DNA of 64,000 nucleotides from JABDCD01 sp964469525 (GTDB taxonomy: Bacteria > Pseudomonadota > Alphaproteobacteria > Rickettsiales > SXRF01): assembly GCA_964469525.1 (NCBI GenBank), contig CAYXYU010000002.1, forward strand, positions 228,442 to 292,441, given 5' to 3'. Positions 1 through 8,119 of the stretch are shown here, piece by piece. Position 1 is the first letter of the stretch. The number at the start of each line of letters is the position of its first letter. Below the pieces are notes generated by a model. That model did not search any database and was not told where the DNA came from. It saw only the letters and a program-made list of their open reading frames with translations. The position numbers were made by a program, and so were the translations under genes.

Positions 1-311
1 GCGCGGCCACCTTGCTTGCCTTCGGCGTTTAGTTCTTTGAGCGTTGGGAATAGCTTGATGTTTATGAATTCGGAGAGCTCATCACCAGTGATACCCTCGG
101 CATTCGCTGCCCAATTGCGCCAGCGCAGAGGCTCAGGAATGGGGGATTTATAGCTGTCTTCCGTAAGCTCCAACTGCTCTTCCTGGTCATCCAGAATTTT
201 AAGGAAGAACATCCACACAAGCTGACCAATGCGCTGCGCGTCGCCATCGACGCCTACGTCTTTGCGCATGATGTCTTGGATGGATTTAATAATGCCGGAT
301 ACGTTGCTCAT
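1..311 (-). CDS. hsdM: Type I restriction-modification DNA methyltransferase subunit HsdM, N-terminal part
   Basis: Partial gene of about 103 residues, cut by the window edge. The start MSNVSGIIKSIQDIMRKD leads into the helical N-terminal domain of HsdM (QRIGQLVWMFFLKILDDQEE, a hallmark of the HsdM_N family). Later residues GEKQ-type loop features and the NPPY methylase motif would lie off the edge. The start codon overlaps the stop of the upstream membrane-protein gene as ATGA, so the two are probably translationally coupled. HsdM pairs with HsdS to methylate the target site and is needed by HsdR for restriction. hsdS is presumably the next gene to the left. Confidence 0.85.
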   Translation of the reverse strand, partial: MSNVSGIIKSIQDIMRKDVGVDGDAQRIGQLVWMFFLKILDDQEEQLELTEDSYKSPIPEPLRWRNWAANAEGITGDELSEFINIKLFPTLKELNAEGKQGGR

Positions 312-1207
312 GTTTGTCTATTCTCTGTGTATTGATGCAGTTTAAGAAGCCCTGATTTTAATGCAGGTTCAAAGTAACGATTGAGCATATCCAAAGTATT
401 GCGTCGTGTCGGGCTCTCATTGGTTATAGCTTCTGGCTGTTCGTATATAGTTACTTCAAGATAAGCATTCTTACTCGCAGCTTTGTTGTAGAGATAAATA
501 TGGTTCAATTGCATGTATAGTCTGTCTGCAAGTGAAAATGACAAAGAGCGATTTGGCATTACTTCGACAAAAACTTCGACGCCGTTTTCAACATAGAATC
601 CATCAAATATGATATTTCTATTAGATGTAATTGGATCAATAAAATTCATTGCAGATGTAAACTTGACTTCCTTTTGAGCGAACATTTTTCCGCTTAGTTT
701 TTCGTTTACAATTCGTTCTTCTAATTGTTTTCTTTCCTCTATTCTTGATCGATAATCTACTGCTTCTGTACGCACAGTTGCAGGTGGTTCTTCTTCCGCT
801 TTCTTCTTCTCTATATCTTGTTCATCAGCGCGTGTAACCCCCAATAGGCTTTGCAGTGTGGCTCCATCAATAGGAGTGTTAAGCGTTATATTACTTTGCG
901 ATTGCTTTAAACTTAGAGAAAGCGAGACCAGGTGCTTTGTTAGATCGTAGTTCTTTTCTTCCACTTTTTCACGAGTGGCTTTTTCCTCTTTTATTCTTTT
1001 TTTGAGTTCAAGAATTTTAAATAGGCTTACATCCTCAAATTTTATAGCAAAAACCATCAACATTACGAACGCGATCAAAGATATAAGAAAGGATTTATCA
1101 GCATATCCATGGAGTGCTTCTGAGTGAAAGATCAGAAGCAATAGGCCGAACGCGATTACATATGGAATCCAGCTAATCGCCTTTATTAGATCTTCGTTAA
1201 CTTTCAT
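308..1207 (-). CDS. Two-helix membrane / coiled-coil protein inserted between hsdR and hsdM; unknown function
   Basis: 299 residues. Two hydrophobic segments lie near residues 11-28 and 38-56, followed by a charged Lys/Glu-rich probable coiled coil at about 64-105. A second charged helix spans about 150-175, and a globular C-terminal domain follows. In that domain NIIFDGFYVENGVEVFVEVM (198-217) resembles the core of a PD-(D/E)XK nuclease fold, with D202 and E215, but the usual lysine is methionine. Both ends overlap neighbours by ATGA (with hsdR at 1204-1207 and hsdM at 308-311), so it is an integral member of the restriction operon. I do not recognise the family. A membrane-tethered accessory of the restriction system is inference only. 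Confidence 0.7.
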   Translation of the reverse strand: MKVNEDLIKAISWIPYVIAFGLLLLIFHSEALHGYADKSFLISLIAFVMLMVFAIKFEDVSLFKILELKKRIKEEKATREKVEEKNYDLTKHLVSLSLSLKQSQSNITLNTPIDGATLQSLLGVTRADEQDIEKKKAEEEPPATVRTEAVDYRSRIEERKQLEERIVNEKLSGKMFAQKEVKFTSAMNFIDPITSNRNIIFDGFYVENGVEVFVEVMPNRSLSFSLADRLYMQLNHIYLYNKAASKNAYLEVTIYEQPEAITNESPTRRNTLDMLNRYFEPALKSGLLKLHQYTENRQT

Positions 1208-3570
1208 ACTCCATTCACCTTCTTAAATAATTCGTCTTCGAGTTCTTTTAGAGCTGCCTCATATTTATCCTTGCCGCCGAAGAAATCATTGATGATTTCT
1301 ACAGGTGTGCCCATCTCATTGATAGGCCTAAGACTCAGCACCTTAGCGCTTTCGATGCTGGTTACATCCTCATCGGCATATTTATCGAGCAGTGCTTCTA
1401 GTACCTTGCGCGCTTTGTCACCGTATTTGGTGAAGTAGTTGCGCTTACGCACGTTATTGGCGCGCTCCTTCCGCGTCAGGGGCGGCTGGCCATATACAAT
1501 GTGACAGATCAAATCGAAAGTGCCGTATTGGTCGCCATTCCTTACTTCTTCACGCAGCGCGCTGAGCAAGAGACCTTGCGACTCCAGCTCTTTGATAATG
1601 GCTTCTTTCTTGGCGGATTCCGACCATCGCTGCAGAAACTCATCCAGCGTGCGAAACTGCTTTTGCACCATTTTCTTGGTATAGTCTTTGAGGGATTCGG
1701 TAACGAGCTTTCCGTCTTTATCGTAATACTGCACGCGCTCGGAAATAACGTTTACTTCGACGTTGTTGACATAATATTTCACGCGCTTTTGGCCAGGCTC
1801 GGCGTTAGGATCGAATGAGATATCGGGTTTTACCACTATGCCTTCGCTGGGGTCCACGTTCGAGTCATCGTCCGGAGGCACGATATCGTCATCTTCGCCG
1901 GGCTGATATATCTGCACCGGATCTCCATCAAAATTAGGATCGGCGAATAGCTCGGTAGCTTTCTTGAAATCCATAATGGTGAAATATAGCTTGCCATGCT
2001 CTTCGTCGATGCGCGTACCACGGCCAATGATTTGCTTAAACTCCGTCATGGAGCGGATGGTTTGATCCAGTACCACTAATTTGCAGGTTTTGGCATCCAC
2101 ACCCGTTGTCAGTAGTTTTGAGGTGGTGGCGATGACGGGGTATGGATTTTCAGGATCGATGAAATTATCCAGCTCGGCTTTGCCCTGCTGATCATCACCC
2201 GTGATTTTCATCACGTAGCGATGATTCTTTAGCACCAGATCGCTATTGAGATTGGCAATGGCGTGGCGCATGCGCTCAGCGTGGTCGATATCCTCGCAGA
2301 AAACGATGGTTTTATCGAAGCGATTGGTGGCTTTGAGGTAGGCGGTAATTTTCTGCGCTACTAGCCAGTCGCGCTCCTCGATCACCAGCGTGCGATTGAA
2401 GTCCTTCTGATTGTAGATGCGGTCTTCGATCAAATTGCCGTATTTATCAGCCTGGCCCTTTTCCGGCCGGAAGCCAATCACGTCTCGATCAATATCGATG
2501 CGTATGACTTTGTAGGGTGCCAGGAAGCCATCTTCGATGCCTTGCTTCAGCGAATAGGTGTAAACCGGCTCGCCAAAGTAATGGATGTTGGAAACATCGT
2601 TGGTTTCTTTTGGGGTGGCGGTTAGGCCAATATGCGTGGCACTGGAGAAGTATTTGAGGATCTCGTGCCATGCAGAATCCTCGGCCGCACTGCTACGGTG
2701 GCATTCGTCGATGATCACCAGGTCGAAGAAGTCGGGAGAAAACTGTTTGTAGATGTTTTGTGCTTCTTCCGTACCGGTCACAGCCTGGTAGAGTGTCAGA
2801 TAAATTTCATACGACTTATCGGCCTGCCGCTTGGTGATTTTAGTCATTGCCTGGCCAAACGGCTTGAAGTCATTCTGCCGCGTTTGATCGACGAGGATGT
2901 TACGGTCGGCAAGGAAAAGGATGCGCTTCTTGGTTTTCGACTTCCACAAGCGCCAGATGATCTGAAACGCCGTATAGGTTTTGCCGGTACCTGTAGCCAT
3001 GACCAGCAGAATGCGGTCCTGACCTTTGGCCACGGCTTCCATGACGCGGTTAATGGCATTCAATTGGTAATAGCGCGGGGATTTATCGCTGCCGTCTGAA
3101 TAATAATCCTGAGCTACGACAGCCTCAGCTGCCGGTGTTTCGATGTTACGGAGCTGCTTATAGCGTTTCCAGAGCTCCTGGGGGCCTGGAAGGCAGTCCA
3201 GAGGTAGGTCGCGCTCAATCTGTTCGCCGGTGCCGGACTTATCATGAAAGCGGAAACCGGTGCCGTTGGAAGTGAACACAAAGGGGATGTCCAGTATCTC
3301 GGCATATTCTAATGCCTGCTGCATGCCATCGCCCAGCTCGTGGCTATCGTCCTTGGCCTCAATGATCGCGAGGGGAATGTTAGGTTTGTAGTAGAGGATA
3401 TAGTCGGCACGTTTGCTAGTGCCACGTGTTGCCATTTTGCCGCGCACAATAATGCGGCCATGGGTAAAAGACACTTCCTCACGCACCTGCGTCTGTAGAT
3501 CCCAACCTGCCTTTTGGATGGCGGGTAGGATGTACTTTGTTTTGATGTCCGCTTCAGTGAAATTTCCCAT
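1204..3570 (-). CDS. hsdR: Type I restriction enzyme R subunit HsdR (EcoEI/EcoAI-like)
   Basis: 788 residues from the chosen start MGNFTEADIKTKYILPAI, which has a good ribosome site (GGGAG) upstream; an in-frame ATG 48 bases earlier has none. The N-terminal PD-(D/E)XK nuclease shows ADYILYY (D56) and IIEAKD (E71, K73). Superfamily 2 helicase motifs follow: Walker A ATGTGKT at 192-198, DECH at 288-291 and LTATP at 316-320. Beyond the second RecA domain, the C-terminal region resembles the EcoEI R C-terminal family. HsdR translocates and cuts unmethylated DNA when bound to HsdM/HsdS. It is the first gene of the overlapping operon hsdR - membrane protein - hsdM. Confidence 0.93.
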   Translation of the reverse strand: MGNFTEADIKTKYILPAIQKAGWDLQTQVREEVSFTHGRIIVRGKMATRGTSKRADYILYYKPNIPLAIIEAKDDSHELGDGMQQALEYAEILDIPFVFTSNGTGFRFHDKSGTGEQIERDLPLDCLPGPQELWKRYKQLRNIETPAAEAVVAQDYYSDGSDKSPRYYQLNAINRVMEAVAKGQDRILLVMATGTGKTYTAFQIIWRLWKSKTKKRILFLADRNILVDQTRQNDFKPFGQAMTKITKRQADKSYEIYLTLYQAVTGTEEAQNIYKQFSPDFFDLVIIDECHRSSAAEDSAWHEILKYFSSATHIGLTATPKETNDVSNIHYFGEPVYTYSLKQGIEDGFLAPYKVIRIDIDRDVIGFRPEKGQADKYGNLIEDRIYNQKDFNRTLVIEERDWLVAQKITAYLKATNRFDKTIVFCEDIDHAERMRHAIANLNSDLVLKNHRYVMKITGDDQQGKAELDNFIDPENPYPVIATTSKLLTTGVDAKTCKLVVLDQTIRSMTEFKQIIGRGTRIDEEHGKLYFTIMDFKKATELFADPNFDGDPVQIYQPGEDDDIVPPDDDSNVDPSEGIVVKPDISFDPNAEPGQKRVKYYVNNVEVNVISERVQYYDKDGKLVTESLKDYTKKMVQKQFRTLDEFLQRWSESAKKEAIIKELESQGLLLSALREEVRNGDQYGTFDLICHIVYGQPPLTRKERANNVRKRNYFTKYGDKARKVLEALLDKYADEDVTSIESAKVLSLRPINEMGTPVEIINDFFGGKDKYEAALKELEDELFKKVNGV

Positions 3571-4105
3571 TTTTTCTCCCGTGATAACTCTTAACGAAAT
3601 CAATAGGAAATGCCACACAAAATGCCCCAGCTATCTGGGCTTCAACGTTAGGGGTGGGTGTCCCCATACCTGTCTCACTGAAAGCAAAGTGCAAATTTTT
3701 CTCCTTTTAATTCAACAGCAAGACCAGATAAGCTTTTGTTTTTGCTATTTTCAGAATCAAATTTATTTCGCATTAACCATTATTGGCAAGCCAACTAATT
3801 GATAATAAAAAAAACACTATCTTGTACGGAACAAGGTGGCCTTCGTTTCGGCTGTACATTTTTACCTAATTGTTTAATGCTACTGCCGTGAAATGGGTGT
3901 TCCATTTCTGGGGCTAGTTACCCCTTACGTGCGGCCTAAGACAGCATCGGGCCGTCATCAATGATGCTGCTTTTTCGACCTCTGGTCGGGAAGGTGGCTG
4001 AATACAATAGCGCAAGCGAATAGGCTGCGCCGTTCACGTAACGGTAACTACTTCCCGGCTGCCAGAGCAATCTGGTGGCCGTTACCGTAACTAGGGGAGG
4101 ATATC
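3571..4105. other. 535-base intergenic region between divergent hsdR and the lipoprotein gene
   Basis: No convincing protein gene is present. The left half (3571-3840) is AT-rich and must hold the hsdR promoter on the minus strand, though I see no clear consensus. The right half (3940-4095) is a run of stable hairpins described separately. A 23-codon frame starting at 3893 was considered and dropped. Confidence 0.5.
3942..4088 (+). ncRNA. Candidate structured RNA or leader: four consecutive hairpins
   Basis: Four stem-loops follow one another. CAGCATC/GATGCTG (3942-3948 with 3963-3969) is followed by CTTTTT. CGACC/GGTCG with a 3-base loop lies at 3976-3988. GCGCA/TGCGC spans 4010-4030. ACGGTAAC/GTTACCGT (4041-4048 with 4081-4088) encloses an inner hairpin, GGC.GCCAG/CTGG..GCC (4057-4080). 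The last stem ends just before the ribosome site of the lipoprotein gene. A long leader, or an antisense RNA of the P1/P7 C4 or P4 CI kind found in such elements, is possible. This is inferred from structure and context; I could not test it against a covariance model. The strand is assumed from the downstream gene. Confidence 0.4.
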
Positions 4106-4387
4106 ATGAAAAGAACTGTTTTAATCTGCGCGCTTTTGCTCACGGCTTGTGCAAATCCCAGATCGACAACCAATCAACTCGAAGTCGGCATGAGCAAGGA
4201 CGAAGTGCGCGCCATCATGGGCGAGCCCGATAGTTCTGCAGGGTTTAAGGACCAAGGAGACTGTTATTACTACAGCATGTGGCGCGACTTCTGGAATCGC
4301 CGCCCTGGGAACTACTCTGATCGCTACTACGCCTGTTTCCAGAAAGGGAAGCTTGCCGCCTATGGCCGCGTGGGAGATCCAATATGA
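4106..4387 (+). CDS. Small lipoprotein with BamE/SmpA-like domain (island cargo)
   Basis: 93 residues. It has a short lipoprotein signal peptide with lipobox LLTAC (cysteine at residue 15). The mature part carries EVGMSKDEVRAIMGEPD, typical of the SmpA/OmlA (BamE-like) fold, and three further cysteines or aromatic residues around DCYYYSMW. A strong ribosome site GGGGAGG precedes the ATG. The stop overlaps the next start as ATGA. The chromosome has a separate, larger BamE-like lipoprotein at 11391-11891, so this is a second, island-borne member of the fold and probably not the core BAM subunit. A role at the envelope, such as phage exclusion, is only a guess. Confidence 0.75.
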   Translation: MKRTVLICALLLTACANPRSTTNQLEVGMSKDEVRAIMGEPDSSAGFKDQGDCYYYSMWRDFWNRRPGNYSDRYYACFQKGKLAAYGRVGDPI

Positions 4388-4947
4388 TCAGTCAACAGCT
4401 ATGGATTTCTATTAAAGCGCTTAATTGGGCAAACGGATTATTCAGACTCTGGCTTGTTCTTACAGGCTTATGGGAGGTTTTTGTATTATATCATTTGGCT
4501 AGGTCCATTTACAAAAAACAAGATATCCTATGGGCGCTATTTGCCACAACATGGCCACTTATTTTTTTAATTGTCGTCATTGCTTTTCTAAAGACAATAA
4601 ATTGGATTTTACAAGGACTAACCGATAAGCGCGGCGCTTTTACCCAGTCAGACGTCCTGATTCTAAGCAGCAAAAGAGCGCAAGAATTTATCAAGCTTAA
4701 ATATCAAAAAATTACGATACTAATCGTTCTCGCTGCCATTGTGACGTTTGTGACTATATCCTTTTCATCTAAAAACCATGAAGTTTCATGGAGAATACTC
4801 GCTCCTAATGAACGTAGACAAGAAGGCCTGGCTATCTACAAGATCATGACCCCCGAGGGAGAAGAAATTCTTCTGCAAGGCCCAAGGGGCGCTAGCGAAG
4901 AAGATGCCATAAAACAAGCTAAAGATTTGTATCGCAATAATAAATAA
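4384..4947 (+). CDS. Three-helix membrane protein, unknown function (coupled to lipoprotein gene)
   Basis: 187 residues. Hydrophobic segments lie near residues 20-42, 50-73 and 109-127. A basic loop between the second and third probably faces the cytoplasm. The soluble C-terminal tail of about 55 residues (from SSKNHEVSWRIL) includes a short domain with MTPEGEEILLQGPRGASEED. The start codon overlaps the lipoprotein stop as ATGA, implying one transcript and coupled translation. I recognise no family. The pair looks like a compact cargo module for the cell envelope; codon and base use match the AT-rich island. Confidence 0.65.
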   Translation: MISQQLWISIKALNWANGLFRLWLVLTGLWEVFVLYHLARSIYKKQDILWALFATTWPLIFLIVVIAFLKTINWILQGLTDKRGAFTQSDVLILSSKRAQEFIKLKYQKITILIVLAAIVTFVTISFSSKNHEVSWRILAPNERRQEGLAIYKIMTPEGEEILLQGPRGASEEDAIKQAKDLYRNNK

Positions 4948-5087
4948 GAAAATCCACCAAGAGAACAGTGGCGCTAGTGGCGCTTTGTTAGACTTAGGAG
5001 AAATCTTGTGTGCGATTTATATAATTGTTTAATTGGTGGTTCGCTAAGAAATATACCGAAGCCAGCGATAATAAGCCGCATGCGCCA

Positions 5088-7271
5088 TTATAAGGTCAAT
5101 TTTACGCCTCTTATCATACGCACTCCTCCCGTTCCCTTGTCTTTTTTACATCCGCTATAGAGCAATCGGGCGGTGAATCTCTTATGCGATAAAGTGTGTT
5201 TTATTCCTTCATTCCTAGCCCAGGATAAATAGGCTCTGAAAAGATCTCCAGAAAAAGCGGCTGCACCTGCGTCTAATATGCAGCAGTCATCAATGAACAA
5301 AGCTACCTGATCCTCTGACTTGCGCCATGCCTCTTTTTCTTGGAGGCTGCTTTTCGGCTCTGTAAAAGAACCGCGTTGTAAAACCTGAGCATATGCCATC
5401 AAAGCTAGCCGTAGTATGCCCGGCAGCTCTTCAAGCAATTCCTTTTTTAAATTAACATTTTCTTTTCTTACTCTATGACCAAGCTGGCTTTGGTCCTCAT
5501 TTTTAATATCTTCTGCTTTTTTAAACTTATTATTAAATCGAAAAATGATTGCGCGTCGGTAAAGTGCATCAGAAAAATCTTTAGTACGCGGCATATGATT
5601 AGTGCCAAGCCAGAAAGTGCAGTATGGCGTGAAGCTAAAAGGTGGTTGGTGCTTGTGGTCGGCGGTTACTAATTCACCAGAAGTAAAGGCTTTCAATTCA
5701 GCGTCGGCGATAACTTCACCTTGAGCAACTTCGGTAATGATATTAGCCAATTTCTTATGCAAGTGTGCCCGCTTAAACTTGTCCGAAAGCTCGGATGGCT
5801 GGACCGCTGCGACATTTTGAGCTCCTAATAATGCAAGAATTATGGACAGAATAACACTTTTCCCATTTCCGCCAGAACCTATCAAAAGTATGAATTTCTC
5901 AAATTTAGTCGTGTTGGTAAGCGTATAACCGATCAATTCCATAATTGATCGTTTTTTCTCATCCGCGTCTTCATCTCCTTCAAAGACTTCATCTAAGAAT
6001 TTTATAAAACGCGGGCATTCTGCAGTAGGTAAATATTCATGAGGTATTTGGGTTGTGCGGTAATTCTCGCGGAGATGAGGTTTACGTATAAAAGTGTTAT
6101 TTTCAAAATGTAGTTCACCGTTCGCAACATTTATAATATCGGGATTTAAGTCCCACGCATGCTGTTCAGCGAAGACTTCGTTTTTTAATATCGAATACAC
6201 TGCATCGACCAAGCCACGCGTTACGCGCTGACCATATTCTTCCAGATAATTTTGAATCAGCTTCTTGCTTTCTAGATCAGGCATTGCCTCCCAATAGCCT
6301 TTTTCTCTCCAGACCCAGAGATGCGCTGTAGTGGACAGAATGTTTTCTGACTTCAATTCATTGATAATAAAGCGCGCCAGATCGAGCTGACTTACCTTTT
6401 CGTCTTCTGTGTTCTGAGATTGTTTCTTAAGCTCTTTAAGTGCCTCGTTCTGGACTTTAAGCGAAATTTTTGCTGTTTTGCTTACTATTTGCTTTACACG
6501 CTCTTGCTCTGTGGTGGAAAGCCTAGGAAGAAGGCTCAGCACGTGGTCGATATCCTGTGGGCTCGAGCTTGCAGTTAAAGACTGAGCGGCATGGGTTGCT
6601 TCGTCATACGGCCGCAAGGCTTCTTTAGCATTGCCAATTAAGCTATGCAGTCCAGTTATATCAACTCCCTCGGGCGGGCTATCTGCCAGATCCCATTTTT
6701 CAGGAAAGCTCTTGGGCACTTCTACGATATGCGCAGATGTTGCGCCCGCTGCTAAAGTAAGCTGAGCCACTTTATCCGCATATTCACGCCCCTCATCATC
6801 ATTGTCGGGCCAGATTATAACCCTGCGCCCTGCACAGGGAGACCAGTCGGCTTTATGGGGTGACTTTGCTCCATTCGGGCTGGTCGTTACGGTGAATTCT
6901 GGGAATAAAACGGATGCCGCTTCCGAAGCCTTTTCACCCTCACAAACTAATATTGGTTTTGCAGCATCACCAGCGATCTTATCCAGATTAAAAAGAATGC
7001 GAGGTTCAGGAGTTGATTTCCACGCCCATTTGCACGTCCCATTCGCGTACTGCCTATAGGTAAGCGGACGATCCTGTTTATTTCCTTCGGGATCGATAAA
7101 CCTGCAAACAACCAATAACGGCTCGCCGTTCTTTGTATTATAAATCCACCATTTGGTAGGGAGTCCAAGAGAGGGATATTTGGGAGCATTTCCAGCGTGA
7201 GGGGGTATGGGGATAGCTACTCCTTCATCTTGTGTTGAACTTGGTGGCTGGAATCCTTTGTTTTTTGACAT
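5088..7271 (-). CDS. Phage/satellite DNA primase-helicase, D5/P4 alpha type
   Basis: 727 residues. A TOPRIM-like domain at about 105-175 contains ILVCEGEKAS (Glu111) and WPDNDDEG (154-161). A D5_N-like region follows at about 300-450. The superfamily 3 helicase has Walker A GSGGNGKS (465-472), the Walker B-like IITEVAQGE (511-519) and the sensor region WLGTNHMPRTKDFSDAL. The C-terminal part is a winged-helix-like domain. Such proteins prime and unwind DNA for replication of phages, plasmids and satellites. The zinc-finger-like front module is not present here; it is probably the separate gene just upstream (stop to start gap 3 bases). Confidence 0.88.
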   Translation of the reverse strand: MSKNKGFQPPSSTQDEGVAIPIPPHAGNAPKYPSLGLPTKWWIYNTKNGEPLLVVCRFIDPEGNKQDRPLTYRQYANGTCKWAWKSTPEPRILFNLDKIAGDAAKPILVCEGEKASEAASVLFPEFTVTTSPNGAKSPHKADWSPCAGRRVIIWPDNDDEGREYADKVAQLTLAAGATSAHIVEVPKSFPEKWDLADSPPEGVDITGLHSLIGNAKEALRPYDEATHAAQSLTASSSPQDIDHVLSLLPRLSTTEQERVKQIVSKTAKISLKVQNEALKELKKQSQNTEDEKVSQLDLARFIINELKSENILSTTAHLWVWREKGYWEAMPDLESKKLIQNYLEEYGQRVTRGLVDAVYSILKNEVFAEQHAWDLNPDIINVANGELHFENNTFIRKPHLRENYRTTQIPHEYLPTAECPRFIKFLDEVFEGDEDADEKKRSIMELIGYTLTNTTKFEKFILLIGSGGNGKSVILSIILALLGAQNVAAVQPSELSDKFKRAHLHKKLANIITEVAQGEVIADAELKAFTSGELVTADHKHQPPFSFTPYCTFWLGTNHMPRTKDFSDALYRRAIIFRFNNKFKKAEDIKNEDQSQLGHRVRKENVNLKKELLEELPGILRLALMAYAQVLQRGSFTEPKSSLQEKEAWRKSEDQVALFIDDCCILDAGAAAFSGDLFRAYLSWARNEGIKHTLSHKRFTARLLYSGCKKDKGTGGVRMIRGVKLTL

Positions 7272-7274
7272 GCA

Positions 7275-7556
7275 CTACCTCAGCATTCCAAGAATTGCCC
7301 TTGCAGAGGCAAACTGGCTTGTATTGGATAAGTATGCGAACAGGCTGACGACATCTCTTCCCTTGTCCCCAGTGGCAAAGTCAGCCCATTTCCCCGTTTT
7401 GATGTTGATCAGGAATGAGCCTGGTCGCGCATCGATCCTGGTTGGATTACGCACTACATATTCGTCCCCGATGCATTGTCCGCCTGGAAGCCATTTGGCC
7501 AGCAGAGAGGGAAGCACCGGCATCGCTGCACGGTTCGCTTTGTCGAAGACAGACAT
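7275..7556 (-). CDS. Separate N-terminal module of phage-type primase
   Basis: 93 residues. The stretch EYVVRNPTRIDARPGSF followed by INIKTGKWADFATGDKGRD matches the small domain that normally sits at the front of phage primase-helicases (the CHC2-like fold). No zinc-binding cysteine set is present; only one cysteine is visible. It ends 3 bases before the primase-helicase and starts 3 bases after the preceding gene, so it is part of one operon. I infer that it supplies in trans the template-recognition module missing from the 727-residue protein. Confidence 0.65.
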   Translation of the reverse strand: MSVFDKANRAAMPVLPSLLAKWLPGGQCIGDEYVVRNPTRIDARPGSFLINIKTGKWADFATGDKGRDVVSLFAYLSNTSQFASARAILGMLR

Positions 7557-7559
7557 GCG

Positions 7560-7805
7560 CTATGCCCTGGTCACGATTTGATTCAGTCGGGCCGTATACA
7601 CATGGTCGTTAAGCGTATAGGCGACGCATATGGCATCGTATCCCCGCAATTCCGGCATGGCTTGAATGTGAACAAGATTCCTGGCCAGGATTTCCCTGTG
7701 CTGAGTAAACTCATCGTCAGAGATCTGATATTTTTGTCTGATAGTGGAAACAAAGTTATCAATATTTTCTTGTTCTAACGGAAGAAGCATATCATAATAC
7801 AGCAT
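7560..7805 (-). CDS. Hypothetical 81-residue island protein
   Basis: 81 residues, soluble, mildly acidic, with no motif I recognise. It has a plausible ribosome site (AGAAAGG) 8 bases before the ATG, and a strong GCCGCTC/GAGCGGC hairpin lies just upstream of that site. It is placed between the AlpA-type regulator and the primase genes with almost no gap to the latter, which suggests a role in replication or control of the element. Its reality rests on operon placement and the ribosome site. Confidence 0.55.
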   Translation of the reverse strand: MLYYDMLLPLEQENIDNFVSTIRQKYQISDDEFTQHREILARNLVHIQAMPELRGYDAICVAYTLNDHVYTARLNQIVTRA

Positions 7806-7819
7806 GTTAATACCTTTCT

Positions 7820-7845
7820 GCCGCTCACCAGAGCGGCATTTTTTT
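7820..7845 (+). terminator. Hairpin with T-run, plus strand; also a leader hairpin on the minus strand
   Basis: Perfect stem GCCGCTC/GAGCGGC with an ACCA loop (7820-7837), followed on the plus strand by ATTTTTTT. In the plus direction it has the form of a rho-independent terminator, yet no plus-strand gene precedes it. In the minus direction it lies between alpA and the 81-residue gene without a T-run after it, directly before the ribosome site. It may stop antisense transcription or control the downstream genes. Confidence 0.5.
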
Positions 7846-7853
7846 GTTCTTAA

Positions 7854-8060
7854 TTAGGATTTGTTTTCGTTTTGCCGGAGTAAGTTGCGGATATCGTCAA
7901 TCCGCCACATGGCTATGTTGGGACCAAGTTTGACCGGTTTGGGGAACCGACCGCTTTTAACGCCAGCCCACCAGGTGGATTTGGAAACGGGAATGATCTC
8001 GAGCACCTGAGGAAGTCTTAGGTGATTCGACAAGGGATAATTATGCGATTCGTTATTCAT
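7854..8060 (-). CDS. alpA: AlpA-family phage transcriptional regulator
   Basis: 68 residues from MNNESHNYPLSNHLRLPQ. The helix-turn-helix of the AlpA/MerR-like excisionase family is clear: LRLPQVLEIIPVSKSTWWAG, then KSGRFPKPVKLG and a MWRIDDI segment. I chose this start because a perfect AGGAGG lies 6 bases upstream; a start 78 bases earlier would overlap the preceding gene and adds no family residues. AlpA-type proteins activate or repress integrase and excision genes of P4-like elements. The start codon lies in an 8-base inverted repeat that could hide it. Confidence 0.85.
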   Translation of the reverse strand: MNNESHNYPLSNHLRLPQVLEIIPVSKSTWWAGVKSGRFPKPVKLGPNIAMWRIDDIRNLLRQNENKS

Positions 8061-8097
8061 ACTAACCTCCTTCGTAGTGAATGCGGTCAGTATGAAT
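8055..8097 (-). promoter_or_regulatory. Inverted repeat that can sequester the alpA start codon
   Basis: Perfect 8-base inverted repeat ATTCATAC (8055-8062) and GTATGAAT (8090-8097). In the minus-strand mRNA the 3' arm contains the alpA AUG, and the AGGAGG ribosome site lies in the 27-base loop. Such a fold could limit translation of the regulator. It could also be an operator for a dimeric repressor. Both are inferences from symmetry. Confidence 0.45.
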
Positions 8098-8119
8098 TGG
8101 ATCGGACTTAGAAGATTCC

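Noticed and set aside
3893..3964. Short plus-strand frame starting MGVPFLGLVTPYV
   Set aside because: Only 23 codons, no ribosome site, and it runs into the hairpin region; more likely part of an RNA structure than a gene.
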